Shown here piece by piece: positions 54,208-63,936 of a stretch of DNA of 64,000 bases. Source of the stretch: JANNSX01 sp041397825 (GTDB lineage Bacteria > Pseudomonadota > Alphaproteobacteria > Rhizobiales > Hyphomicrobiaceae); the NCBI GenBank assembly GCA_041397825.1, contig JAWKVX010000004.1:248001-312000 (forward strand). The letters run 5' to 3'. A model generated the notes under the pieces. It made no database searches and was not told where the DNA came from. It saw nothing but the letters and a program-made list of their open reading frames with translations. The position numbers and the translations under genes are program-made. The number at the start of each line of letters is the position of its first letter. Position 1 is the stretch's first letter.

Positions 54208-56001
54208 GTGGCGAAAGCAGCAACATCGACGGATCGTCTTGGTCTCATGCCGGAGTGGAATCTCGCCGACCTCTATCGCGACATGACGGCACCCGAGATC
54301 GCCGCCGATCTGGCCCGGAGCGCCGGCGAGGCAAAGGGAATGGCGGCCGACTACAGGGGTAAGCTCGGCACACTCGATGCCGATGGGCTCGCCCGGGCCT
54401 TGGCGACTTACGAGAAGCTGCAGGACACGCTCGGCCGCCTCTCCTCCTATGCGGGTCTGCTCTATGCCGCCGACACTGCCGATCCCGACCGGGGCAAGTT
54501 TTACGGCGATATGCAGGAGAAGCTTACCGCCATCACGACCGATCTCCTGTTCTTCGAGCTCGAGCTCAATCAGCTCGATGACGCGAGGCTCGACCAACTC
54601 CTCAAGGAGCCGCCGCTCGTCCGCTTCGCGCCCTGGGTCGTCGATCTGCGCAAGGAGAAGCCCTATCAGCTCGACGATCGCATCGAGCAACTGTTCCACG
54701 AGAAGAGCGTCACGGGTCGCGGCGCCTTCAACCGGCTCTTCAACGAGACCATGACGGCGCTCCGCTTCGATGTCGGTGGCGAGGAACTGGCGCTCGAGCC
54801 GACCTTGAATCTCCTGACCGATGCCAAGGAGCCCAAGCGCCGCGAGGCCGCCGAGGCCCTGGCGACCGTCTTCAAGAGCAATATCCGTCTCTTCACCTTG
54901 ATCACCAACACGCTCGCCAAGGACAAGGAGATCGCCGATCGCTGGCGCGGCTTTCCGTCCGTCTCGGCGGCGCGGCACCTCGCCAACCGCGTCGAGCCGG
55001 AGGTGGTGAACGCGCTGGTCGCCGCCGTTCGCGAGAGCTACGGCCGGACCGCCCACCGCTACTACGCGATGAAGGCCAGGTGGCTCGGCATGGAGGCGCT
55101 TTCGCACTGGGATCGCAATGCCCCGCTGCCTGATCAGCCCGACCGGCAGATGAGCTGGGCGGAGGCACGCCAGACCGTGCTTTCCGCCTACAACTCCTTC
55201 TCGCCACGCATGTCCGAGATCGCCGAGACCTTCTTCGACAAGCGCTGGATCGATGCGCCGGTCCGCGCCGGCAAGGCGCCCGGCGCCTTCTCGCATCCGA
55301 CGGTGCCGAGCGCACACCCCTATGTGCTGCTCAACTACATGGGCAAGCCCCGTGATGTGATGACGCTGGCGCACGAGCTCGGCCATGGCGTGCACCAGGT
55401 GCTCGCCAACAAGCAAGGCCCGCTCCTCGCGCCCACGCCCCTGACGCTCGCCGAGACGGCGTCCGTGTTCGGCGAGATGCTGACCTTCAAGGCGATGCTG
55501 GCGCAGACCAGGGACGCCAGGGAGCGCAAGGCCATGCTCGCCCAGAAGGTCGAAGACATGATCAACACGGTCGTGCGCCAGATCGCCTTCTACTGTTTCG
55601 AGGAGAAGGTTCACACCGCCCGCCGGCACGGCGAGCTCACGGCCGACGATCTCGGCCGCTTCTGGCTCGAGGTGCAGACCGAGAGCCTTGGGCCGTCGGT
55701 CAAGCTCAGGGAGGGCTACGAGAATTTCTGGGCCTACATCCCCCACTTCATCCACTCGCCCTTCTATGTCTATGCCTATGCCTTCGGCGACTGTCTGGTG
55801 AATTCGCTCTACGCCCTCTACGAGAAGGCGCATCCGGGGTTCGTCGAGAAGTACTTCGCGATGCTCGAGGCGGGCGGCTCGAAACCCTATTCGGATCTGC
55901 TCGCGCCGTTCGGCCTCGATGCCTCCAAGCCCGAGTTCTGGCGGATGGGCCTGTCGGTGATCGAGGGGCTGATCGACGAGATTGCGGCGCTGGAGGGGTA
56001 G
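54208..56001 (+). CDS. pepF: Oligoendopeptidase F (M3 family zinc peptidase)
   Basis: A 597-residue cytoplasmic metallopeptidase. The zinc site LAHELGHGVHQVLANKQ (HExxH, about residue 390) is followed by the distal glutamate in LTLAETASVFGEML (about residue 420), the M3B arrangement. The C-terminal YAYAFGDCLVNSLYALYEK matches the substrate-contact region of oligoendopeptidase F. These enzymes degrade peptides of about 7-17 residues. Start is GTG at 54208, with AAAGGA 7 bases upstream; a TTG five codons before is a weaker option. It is divergent from the sigma-54 regulator gene across 249 bases. Confidence 0.92.
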   Translation: MAKAATSTDRLGLMPEWNLADLYRDMTAPEIAADLARSAGEAKGMAADYRGKLGTLDADGLARALATYEKLQDTLGRLSSYAGLLYAADTADPDRGKFYGDMQEKLTAITTDLLFFELELNQLDDARLDQLLKEPPLVRFAPWVVDLRKEKPYQLDDRIEQLFHEKSVTGRGAFNRLFNETMTALRFDVGGEELALEPTLNLLTDAKEPKRREAAEALATVFKSNIRLFTLITNTLAKDKEIADRWRGFPSVSAARHLANRVEPEVVNALVAAVRESYGRTAHRYYAMKARWLGMEALSHWDRNAPLPDQPDRQMSWAEARQTVLSAYNSFSPRMSEIAETFFDKRWIDAPVRAGKAPGAFSHPTVPSAHPYVLLNYMGKPRDVMTLAHELGHGVHQVLANKQGPLLAPTPLTLAETASVFGEMLTFKAMLAQTRDARERKAMLAQKVEDMINTVVRQIAFYCFEEKVHTARRHGELTADDLGRFWLEVQTESLGPSVKLREGYENFWAYIPHFIHSPFYVYAYAFGDCLVNSLYALYEKAHPGFVEKYFAMLEAGGSKPYSDLLAPFGLDASKPEFWRMGLSVIEGLIDEIAALEG

Positions 56002-56074
56002 GGCAAGCTGCCTAAGCGATTGACGGAGCGATCGGCGGCCTGTCTGCCACTTTCCATGGGTGCGAAGTTCTCAT

Positions 56075-56236
56075 GGGGAGAGGGCGGGATGAGGGAATGT
56101 GGCAAAGAAACACCGTTCGTAGTGGTCACCGTCAGCGATCGGATGTTCGACCGACGGGAATGCTTGGCATCCCATCGAGCGCTTGGCCGCCCTCACCCTT
56201 TCCCCTCCCCGTGCGCTTCGCGACGGGGAGAGGCGG
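56075..56236. repeat. Palindromic intergenic repeat pair (GGGGAGAGGG type)
   Basis: GGGGAGAGGGCGGGATGAGGG (56075-56095) is an inverted partner of CCCTCACCCTTTCCCCTCCCC (56190-56210), and the latter continues into its own hairpin ending GACGGGGAGAGG (56222-56233). The same sequence family recurs four more times between 58.2 and 59.1 kb, so it is a dispersed repeat of this genome. Confidence 0.75.
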
Positions 56237-56253
56237 GCAACAGTATGCGCCCC

Positions 56254-56312
56254 TTGACCGGCGACCCTTTCGTTCGGTCTAATTCTGGTTCGATCCTGCG
56301 CAATCGAACGAA
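56254..56312 (+). promoter_or_regulatory. Promoter candidate with nested inverted repeats before the enolase-superfamily gene
   Basis: TTGACC (56254-56259) and TCTAAT (56278-56283) are 18 bases apart. Around and after them lie two nested dyads: TTCGTTCG (56269-56276) with CGAACGAA (56305-56312), and TTCGAT (56289-56294) with ATCGAA (56303-56308). The inner dyad covers the likely transcription start, as a repressor operator would. The gene's ATG follows 12 bases later. Confidence 0.5.
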
Positions 56313-56324
56313 GGTTCGCGCCCC

Positions 56325-57497
56325 ATGATAATCGCCGACATCCGCTCAACCACCGTCAACATCCCTTACACCGCGCCCTACGTCTTCTCGCATGGCTCGA
56401 TCTCCTCGCTGACGAAAACAGTCATCGAGGTCGAGACCAAGGACGGCGTCGTCGGCCTCGGCGAATGCGCCGACGGCGACCGCTCGGCCGATGTTCTCGC
56501 CATGCGCGACCGTCTCATCGGCCTCGACGTGCGTGAGATCACGACGGCGGAGCGCCGCTGCCTGCCGGGCTATCGCTACTCGCCCTGGAGCAATGTGCAG
56601 GGGCTCCGCCGCGTCTTCGGCGGCATCGAGGTGGCCATGTGGGACGCGCGTGCCAAGACGGACGGGGTGCCGCTCCATGTGCTCTTGGGCGGCAAGGTGC
56701 GCGACACGGTCGGCCTTTCGGAATACTTCGGCTTCCGCCTGCCGGGTCCGAAGGAGAAGGGCGAGGCGACGGCGCTCGATGTCGCCCGCTACTGCGCCCG
56801 CATGATCGAGGAGCACGAGTCCGATTCCTTCGAGGGCAAGGTCGCGACCGTCGCACTCGACGAGGAAGTGAGGATGGTCAAGGAAATCCGCGCGGCGATC
56901 GGCGATCGGCAGTTGAAGCTCGACGCGAATGCCGGCTGGACGGTGCCGACGGCGCGCGAGGCGCTCCGCCGCTTCGACCCCTATGTCATCCACTATTACG
57001 AGGACCCGGTCGAGAGCTACGAGGAGATGGCGCAGCTCCGGCCGCACACGCGCGCGTCCTTCTCGACCCATGTGCTCGATCTCGGCCGTGCGCACGAGCT
57101 CAAGGCGCCGGATACCTTCGTGACGAACTTGAACGATCTCGGCGGCATCCGTCGCACCATCGAGTTCATCGCCGCCTGCGAGCGCCTCGACATCGGCTTC
57201 CGCTTCCATTCGGGCGAGACGAGCGTCGGCTGCGCGGCCTACATCCAGGTCTCGGCGGCAATCGAGCATGTGCGCGAGCCGAGCCAGACGCTGTTCCGCT
57301 GGTATGCCGACGACGTGGTGGCGGAGGGGACATTTGTGCCCAAAAAGGGCGTGGTTCAGGTGCCGGCCGGCCCGGGCCTCGGCGTGACGCTGGATAAGAA
57401 GGCCCTCAAGCGCTGCCACGAGCGCTTCAAGGACGAAGGCGTGTTCCCGGCGTCGAAGACGGGGAAGAAGTTCAGGAGCCGGTTCGAGAAGGTGTGA
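56325..57497 (+). CDS. Mandelate racemase/enolase superfamily protein, glucarate dehydratase-like
   Basis: A 390-residue member of the enolase superfamily. The C-terminal third resembles glucarate dehydratase in order and spacing: KLDANAGW (metal Asp 200), HYYEDPVES (metal Glu 226), FSTHVLDLG (about 249), TNLNDLGG (about 268), RFHSGETSVG (catalytic-type His 295) and GVVQVPAGPGLGVTLD. Against E. coli GudD by eye, the K-x-K base motif reads EGK (Lys 172 kept), the third metal ligand Asn is His 249, and the Asp of the His-Asp dyad is Asn 268. Family members abstract a proton alpha to a carboxylate, usually dehydrating sugar acids. The changes suggest a different substrate. A nuclease-like gene follows 10 bases on. 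Confidence 0.85.
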   Translation: MIIADIRSTTVNIPYTAPYVFSHGSISSLTKTVIEVETKDGVVGLGECADGDRSADVLAMRDRLIGLDVREITTAERRCLPGYRYSPWSNVQGLRRVFGGIEVAMWDARAKTDGVPLHVLLGGKVRDTVGLSEYFGFRLPGPKEKGEATALDVARYCARMIEEHESDSFEGKVATVALDEEVRMVKEIRAAIGDRQLKLDANAGWTVPTAREALRRFDPYVIHYYEDPVESYEEMAQLRPHTRASFSTHVLDLGRAHELKAPDTFVTNLNDLGGIRRTIEFIAACERLDIGFRFHSGETSVGCAAYIQVSAAIEHVREPSQTLFRWYADDVVAEGTFVPKKGVVQVPAGPGLGVTLDKKALKRCHERFKDEGVFPASKTGKKFRSRFEKV

Positions 57498-57507
57498 GGG
57501 TGCGCAG

Positions 57508-58104
57508 ATGACAAGCGACGGGCGCATTCAGACCGCGCGTCGGACAGGCGCGGAAGATTTCAGGCTCAATGGTGTGCCATTTGCAGCGAAACAGCTCGAC
57601 TTCTGGCAGTGGTCGGCATCCGACATGGTGGCGAACACCATGCGGGGCGTGCTGGCGGAATACATCGTGGCACTGGCGCTCGGCATTGCCGATGGCATGC
57701 GCGAGGAGTGGGCCGCCTGGGATCTGACGATGGCCGACGCCACGCGCATCGAGGTCAAATCGGCGGCCTACGTCCAGTCCTGGCAGCAGGCGAAGCCTTC
57801 CGTGATCTCGTTCAGTGTGGCGAAGAGCCGGCAATGGAGCGAGACGTCCGGCCTCGGGAATGAATCGTCGCGGCCGGCGCAGATTTATGTCTTCGCGCTG
57901 CTCGCTCACATGGATCAGGCGACGCTCGATCCGCTCGATCTCGATCAGTGGGTGTTCTATGTGCTGCCGACATCCGTGCTCGATGCGCGGCAGCGCAGTC
58001 AGCATTCGATCACGCTGCCGAGCCTCGCGAAGCTGGCGGAGCCGCGGCGTTTCGAGCAGCTTGCCGACGCCGTGCGGGAATGCAGAGCTGGGATTGTGTC
58101 GTGA
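57508..58104 (+). CDS. Predicted PD-(D/E)XK nuclease-fold protein, function unknown
   Basis: A 198-residue protein without a named family. After FWQWSASDMVANTMRGVLAE comes YIVALALG; then WDLTM, ATRIEVKSAAYVQSWQQ, and ISFSVAKSRQW. The order E51 (GVLAEYIV), D72 (WDL) and E82-V-K84 (IEVKSAAY), followed by a Gln/Ser-Trp helix, is the layout of PD-(D/E)XK phosphodiesterases such as restriction and repair nucleases. The assignment is from this pattern, not from a match to a characterised protein. It starts 10 bases after the enolase-superfamily gene, which looks unrelated, and is followed directly by a 1.2-kb repeat field. Stand-alone members would act on DNA in the cytoplasm; no methylase is nearby. 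Confidence 0.7.
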   Translation: MTSDGRIQTARRTGAEDFRLNGVPFAAKQLDFWQWSASDMVANTMRGVLAEYIVALALGIADGMREEWAAWDLTMADATRIEVKSAAYVQSWQQAKPSVISFSVAKSRQWSETSGLGNESSRPAQIYVFALLAHMDQATLDPLDLDQWVFYVLPTSVLDARQRSQHSITLPSLAKLAEPRRFEQLADAVRECRAGIVS

Positions 58105-58178
58105 CAGTCCGTGCCCGCCCCATGATGGCGAGTGTGGGTTGCTGACCAGAGCTCCATCTCTTGCGGTGAACATGATCC

Positions 58179-58277
58179 CCCTCCTCACACGTCCGGGACG
58201 CACCGTGCATCCTCCTCTCCCCGCTTGCGGGGAGAGGGGAGGGTGAGGGGCAGCCACAAGGGAGATCGGTGCCAGAT
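58179..58277 (+). repeat. 99-bp direct repeat, copy A
   Basis: This copy aligns without gaps to 59021-59119 with about ten mismatches. Its centre is a perfect 11-bp palindrome CCTCTCCCCGC-TT-GCGGGGAGAGG (58214-58237), followed by a GGAGGGTGAGGGGCAGCCAC block and ending GGTGCCAGAT. Confidence 0.85.
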
Positions 58278-58279
58278 CG

Positions 58280-58442
58280 CTCGTCATCCTCGCGCGGCGC
58301 GAGCCGATAGGCGCGTCGCCAGCGCGGGGATCCAGGGGAAATTTCGACAGCAGGTCGACGAAATGGCGCCTTTGGCGAAGGCTCTGACGCTGGATCCCCA
58401 CGCACATTCTCGCGCTGCGCTTGCGGCGTCAGGATGACGAGG
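58280..58442. repeat. Large imperfect inverted repeat (CTCGTCATCCT...AGGATGACGAG)
   Basis: The left arm (58280-58334) runs from CTCGTCATCCTCGCG to GCGGGGATCCAG; the right arm (58388-58442) runs from CGCTGGATCCCCACGC to GTCAGGATGACGAG. The centre is about 53 bases. This GTCATCC...GGATCCAG type is a familiar intergenic repeat of Hyphomicrobiales genomes. Confidence 0.75.
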
Positions 58443-58459
58443 TGGGTAGCCCCAAGTCC

Positions 58460-58490
58460 ATGGCGAGCGGTCAAAGCGAAGCTTTGTGGG
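58460..58490 (+). repeat. 31-bp direct repeat, copy C
   Basis: ATGGCGAGCGGTCAAAGCGA followed by AGCTTTGTGGG; 29 of 31 bases match the copy at 59238-59268. It contains the short dyad AAAGC-(G/A)-AAGCTTT. Confidence 0.75.
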
Positions 58491-58510
58491 ATGTCCATGC
58501 GGCGCCACCT

Positions 58511-58592
58511 GCCGGCTGACGGGGCCAGAATCCGCACGTTTCCGAAGCCGGGGACAACTTTCGCGCGGATTCGTGCCGGAGATGGCAAACGA
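58511..58592 (+). repeat. 82-bp imperfect direct repeat, copy E
   Basis: Starts GCCGGCTGACGGG and ends GCCGGAGATGGCAAACGA. It matches 58846-58926 (starts GCCGGCTGACGCG, ends GCCGGAGATGGTGAACGA), with the shared middle GGGGA-AACTTT-GCGCGGATTC. Confidence 0.7.
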
Positions 58593-58604
58593 GGGGCGTC
58601 CCGT

Positions 58605-58699
58605 CCGTCATGGCCCGGCTTGACCCGGCCATCCAGGGGCCGCGTGGATGGCGCGATCCTCGCCGCACTGGATGCCCGCCTCGAAGGCGGGCATGACGG
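58605..58699. repeat. Inverted repeat of 32-nt arms (CCGTCATGGCCCGGCTTGAC type)
   Basis: The left arm (58605-58636) reads CCGTCATGGCCCGGCTTGAC then CCGGCCATCCAG; the right arm (58668-58699) is its imperfect reverse complement, starting CTGGATGCCCGCC and ending GGGCATGACGG. The spacer is 31 bases. Confidence 0.75.
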
Positions 58700-58845
58700 A
58701 GGCGGGAGCCCAGCTCTTTGGGCGGGAGGGGGCGTCACACCCTCTCCGGGACAACGCGCACCCTGACTTGCGAGCCTGCGTCGGCCCTCGGGCAGCCGCC
58801 CGTCAGCCCGCGCTTCGACAAGACGCCTCTGCAGAAACATCCCTC

Positions 58846-58926
58846 GCCGGCTGACGCGATGAGTTTCCGCGCGTTTCGGAGGCCGGGGATAACTTTGCGC
58901 GGATTCTTGCCGGAGATGGTGAACGA
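58846..58926 (+). repeat. 82-bp imperfect direct repeat, copy F
   Basis: Second copy of the element at 58511-58592, in the same orientation and 335 bases downstream, with scattered substitutions and a 1-base length difference. Confidence 0.7.
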
Positions 58927-58961
58927 CAACGACGATTTTGCGGGCATTGTGCGCGCGGCTG

Positions 58962-59006
58962 CCCCTCACCCTCCCCTCTCCCCGTACGCTTCGCTACGGG
59001 GAGAGG
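58962..59006 (-). repeat. Inverted copy of the GGGGAGAGGG palindrome
   Basis: CCCCTCACCCTCCCCTCTCC is the reverse complement of the block inside copies A and B. It is followed by a perfect 12-bp hairpin CCTCTCCCCGTA / TACGGGGAGAGG (58975-58986 and 58995-59006). It faces copy B directly, making a composite inverted pair. Confidence 0.8.
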
Positions 59007-59020
59007 CGGCAAACACCGCG

Positions 59021-59119
59021 CCCTCCGCACACGTCAAGGACGCACCGTGCATCCACCTCTCCCCGCTCGCGGGGAGAGGGGAGGGTGAGGGGCAGCCACA
59101 AGGGAGAACGGTGCCAAAT
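59021..59119 (+). repeat. 99-bp direct repeat, copy B
   Basis: Second copy of the element at 58179-58277. The central palindrome is CCTCTCCCCGC-TC-GCGGGGAGAGG (59056-59079). The end reads GGTGCCAAAT. Confidence 0.85.
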
Positions 59120-59228
59120 CAGAGATTGCGGGACGCTGTGCCCCTGTCAGTGCCGAGGAGCGCACAATCGGTACGTCGGCGGCGAGGACGATGCCACAAT
59201 CTCCGGTCCCCAACAGAGACGTTCGGCT

Positions 59229-59313
59229 CCCCACACGATGGCGAGCGGTCAAAGCAAAGCTTTGTGGAGCCCCACGCCGAGCGGACGCACAGCGACCGCT
59301 CGCCATCGTGGGG
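59229..59313. repeat. Inverted repeat enclosing the second copy of the 31-bp element
   Basis: The left arm CCCCACACGATGGCGAGCGGTC (59229-59250, shortened core GATGGCGAGCGGTC) pairs with GACCGCTCGCCATCGTGGGG (59294-59313), with a 2-base bulge on the left. The 31-bp direct repeat copy D (59238-59268) begins inside the left arm. Confidence 0.75.
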
Positions 59314-59331
59314 CTGATGTGCATCGCGATG

Positions 59332-59532
59332 CTACCCAAGCGGTTGCTTCCAAGTCACAGGTTGAGCAAAGTCGGCAAGGTACTCCGGTTCAAAATCTAC
59401 TTCGATTTCCACCGAGGAAAGACCCTCCTCCAGCACAGCCAAAGGACGCGTGGCGCGCGTCGAATCGTCCAAGCTCAGAAGTATGAGCTTCCCTCGAAGT
59501 TCCAAGGCATGCTGCCAGAACCTGTTCCACAA
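59332..59532 (-). pseudogene. C-terminal part of the split unknown gene (after the in-frame TGA)
   Basis: Directly after the TGA at 59535-59533 the same frame runs on for 66 codons to a TAG: LWNRFWQHALELRGKLILLS, a polar stretch, and VEIEVDFEPEYLADFAQPV. The composition is protein-like, with balanced charges and a regular helix at the start. It has no ribosome site of its own; its first codon is TTG only by virtue of following the stop. The simplest reading is that this is the end of the protein encoded by 60057-59536, cut off by a nonsense change. A separately started small protein is less likely. Confidence 0.55.
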
Positions 59533-60053
59533 TCAGAGATGATCTGCGCGCGTGCTTTCGTACAGAATAGCTAGCTGCTGTTTCGCGGTTCGAGATGTGG
59601 AAGGCCAGTTCGCAATGAATGAGCGACTGTGCAATGCGCCACCGCAGCGCTGAGCGACTTCGCCAAGCCGCTCCACTTCCGCCGTGCGGAACTCTCCGAC
59701 GTCTAGGTTCCAAGTAGCAGGTCCAGACTCGGTTGCTGCTGATTGTCGCTTCAGCTTTGCGGGGTGCGGGAACAGCAGCTTGTTCCTTTGCCGTAGGCGG
59801 TTGAGGACAGAAGAGACACCTCGCTTCTCGCGGAGATCCGAATTGATCTCCTCTTGGTCAACCTCCGCGGCTACCAGGCAAAGCTGCACGATGCTCTCGG
59901 TCGCATACCTCAATTGTAGTCGTGCGCTCTCGATGTGAATGCGCGATGCAAGTTCTGCATCTAGCTGCAAGCGCGCACTCATGAGCCGGATCTTCAGAAT
60001 CCAAGCCTCGCGTACAAGCCGAGCAAGAAGTTCGTCGCGTTTATAGGCTTTGC

Positions 60054-60057
<4 letters not shown>
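59533..60057 (-). CDS. Unknown protein coupled to uvrA, possibly truncated by an in-frame stop
   Basis: A 174-residue protein not recognised. It is mostly helical: LARLVREAWILKIRLMSARL, ELASRIHIESARLQLRYATE, then SIVQLCLVAAEVDQEEINSD, a basic central part and a C-terminal helix. The GTG start overlaps the uvrA stop by 4 bases (GTGA), so it is translationally coupled to uvrA. It ends at a TGA that is followed, in the same frame, by 66 more coding-like codons, so the true product may have been about 241 residues. G+C is visibly lower than in uvrA, which hints at a later arrival. Function unknown. Confidence 0.6.
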
Positions 60058-63044
<2,987 letters not shown>

Positions 63045-63143
63045 GCACAACCCGGTAGCCGAAAGCCCCGGAACGGGCAATGCGGCCGGAGGCAAGGTGC
63101 ACAGAAAACAGGCTCGTCGCTCCGCCCCAGGGCCCGTCCGTGC

Positions 63144-63815
63144 CTACTCCGACTCCGCTTCGGCCTCGCTCCTCTTCGCTGCCATGCGCTTGTCGACATA
63201 GGCGCCGACGGCTTGGACCAGGGGATCGATCCGATCCTCGAAGAAATGGTTGGCTTGCGGCACGATCTGGTGCTCGACGACGATGCCGCGCTGGGTCTTC
63301 AGCCGTGCTGCGAGATCTCCGACCGAGTGTGAGGGCACGACTCGGTCCTTCTCGCCGTTGATGAAGAGGCCCGACGACGGGCAGGGGGCGAGGAAGGAGA
63401 AGTCATAGAGGTTGGCGGGCGGCGCCACCGCGACGAATCCCTCGATCTCCGGCCGGCGCATCAACAGCTGCATGGCGATCCAGGCGCCGAAGGAGACACC
63501 GGCGATCCAGCAGTTGCGCGCCTCCGGCTTCACCGTCTGCACCCAATCGAGGGCGGAGGCGGCGTCCGCCAGCTCGCCCGGGCCGTTGTCGAAGAGGCCC
63601 TGGCTCCGCCCGACGCCGCGGAAATTGAACCGCAGCACCGAGAAGCCCCGGTCGGCGAAAGCGTAGTAGAGATGATAGACGATCTGATTGTTCATCGTGC
63701 CCCCGAACTGGGGGTGCGGATGCAGGATGATGGCGAGCGGCGAGGTCGAGCGCGGGTCGTGATGATAGCGCGCCTCGATGCGGCCGGCCGGTCCGTTGAT
63801 GGTGACTTCAGGCAT
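63144..63815 (-). CDS. Alpha/beta hydrolase (dienelactone-hydrolase-like)
   Basis: A 223-residue alpha/beta hydrolase. The early strand LAIILHPHPQFGGTMNNQIV holds the oxyanion region with HPHP; the nucleophile elbow is GVSFGAW (Ser about residue 108); the acid is in INGEKDRVVP (Asp about 164) and the base in PQANHFFEDR (His about 195). This small form is widespread next to uvrA or ssb in alphaproteobacteria and is often annotated as a dienelactone-hydrolase family esterase. The substrate is unknown. It ends 100 bases before the uvrA start, on the same strand, so the two may share a promoter. A Lys/Arg/Glu-rich tail closes the protein. Confidence 0.88.
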   Translation of the reverse strand: MPEVTINGPAGRIEARYHHDPRSTSPLAIILHPHPQFGGTMNNQIVYHLYYAFADRGFSVLRFNFRGVGRSQGLFDNGPGELADAASALDWVQTVKPEARNCWIAGVSFGAWIAMQLLMRRPEIEGFVAVAPPANLYDFSFLAPCPSSGLFINGEKDRVVPSHSVGDLAARLKTQRGIVVEHQIVPQANHFFEDRIDPLVQAVGAYVDKRMAAKRSEAEAESE

Positions 63816-63907
63816 GGGGTGTCATGTATCCAGGATAAAGGACCCGGCGAGATGAAGCAGGGAGCAGGGCCCGGACGTGACATATGGGCCGGGCGGCCTC
63901 TCAATAC

Positions 63908-63936
63908 TTGACTCCGCCAGTCAGGATTTCTATATC
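63908..63936 (+). promoter_or_regulatory. Strong-looking sigma-70 promoter pointing out of the window
   Basis: TTGACT (63908-63913) and TATATC (63931-63936) are spaced by exactly 17 bases, in an A/T-rich patch (TAGAACAATTCC follows). The gene it would serve begins beyond the right edge. The position, divergent from the hydrolase and uvrA, is where single-strand-binding protein genes often lie, but nothing of that gene is visible. Confidence 0.55.

Larger units (their letters stand above)
56002..56324. other. Intergenic stretch with repeat halves and a promoter region
   Basis: About 320 bases between oligoendopeptidase F and the enolase-superfamily gene. It carries two arms of a GGGGAGAGGG-type repeat and a promoter/operator candidate, both listed separately. 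No frame here is supported as a gene. Confidence 0.6.
58105..59331. other. 1.2-kb non-coding field of palindromes and direct repeats
   Basis: No frame in this stretch is supported by family, ribosome site or composition. It consists almost wholly of repeats in both orientations, detailed in the next entries. It separates the nuclease-fold gene from the convergent unknown gene next to uvrA. Confidence 0.75.

Noticed and set aside
58105..59331. CRISPR array
   Set aside because: The repeats differ in length, orientation and spacing, and no cas genes are present.
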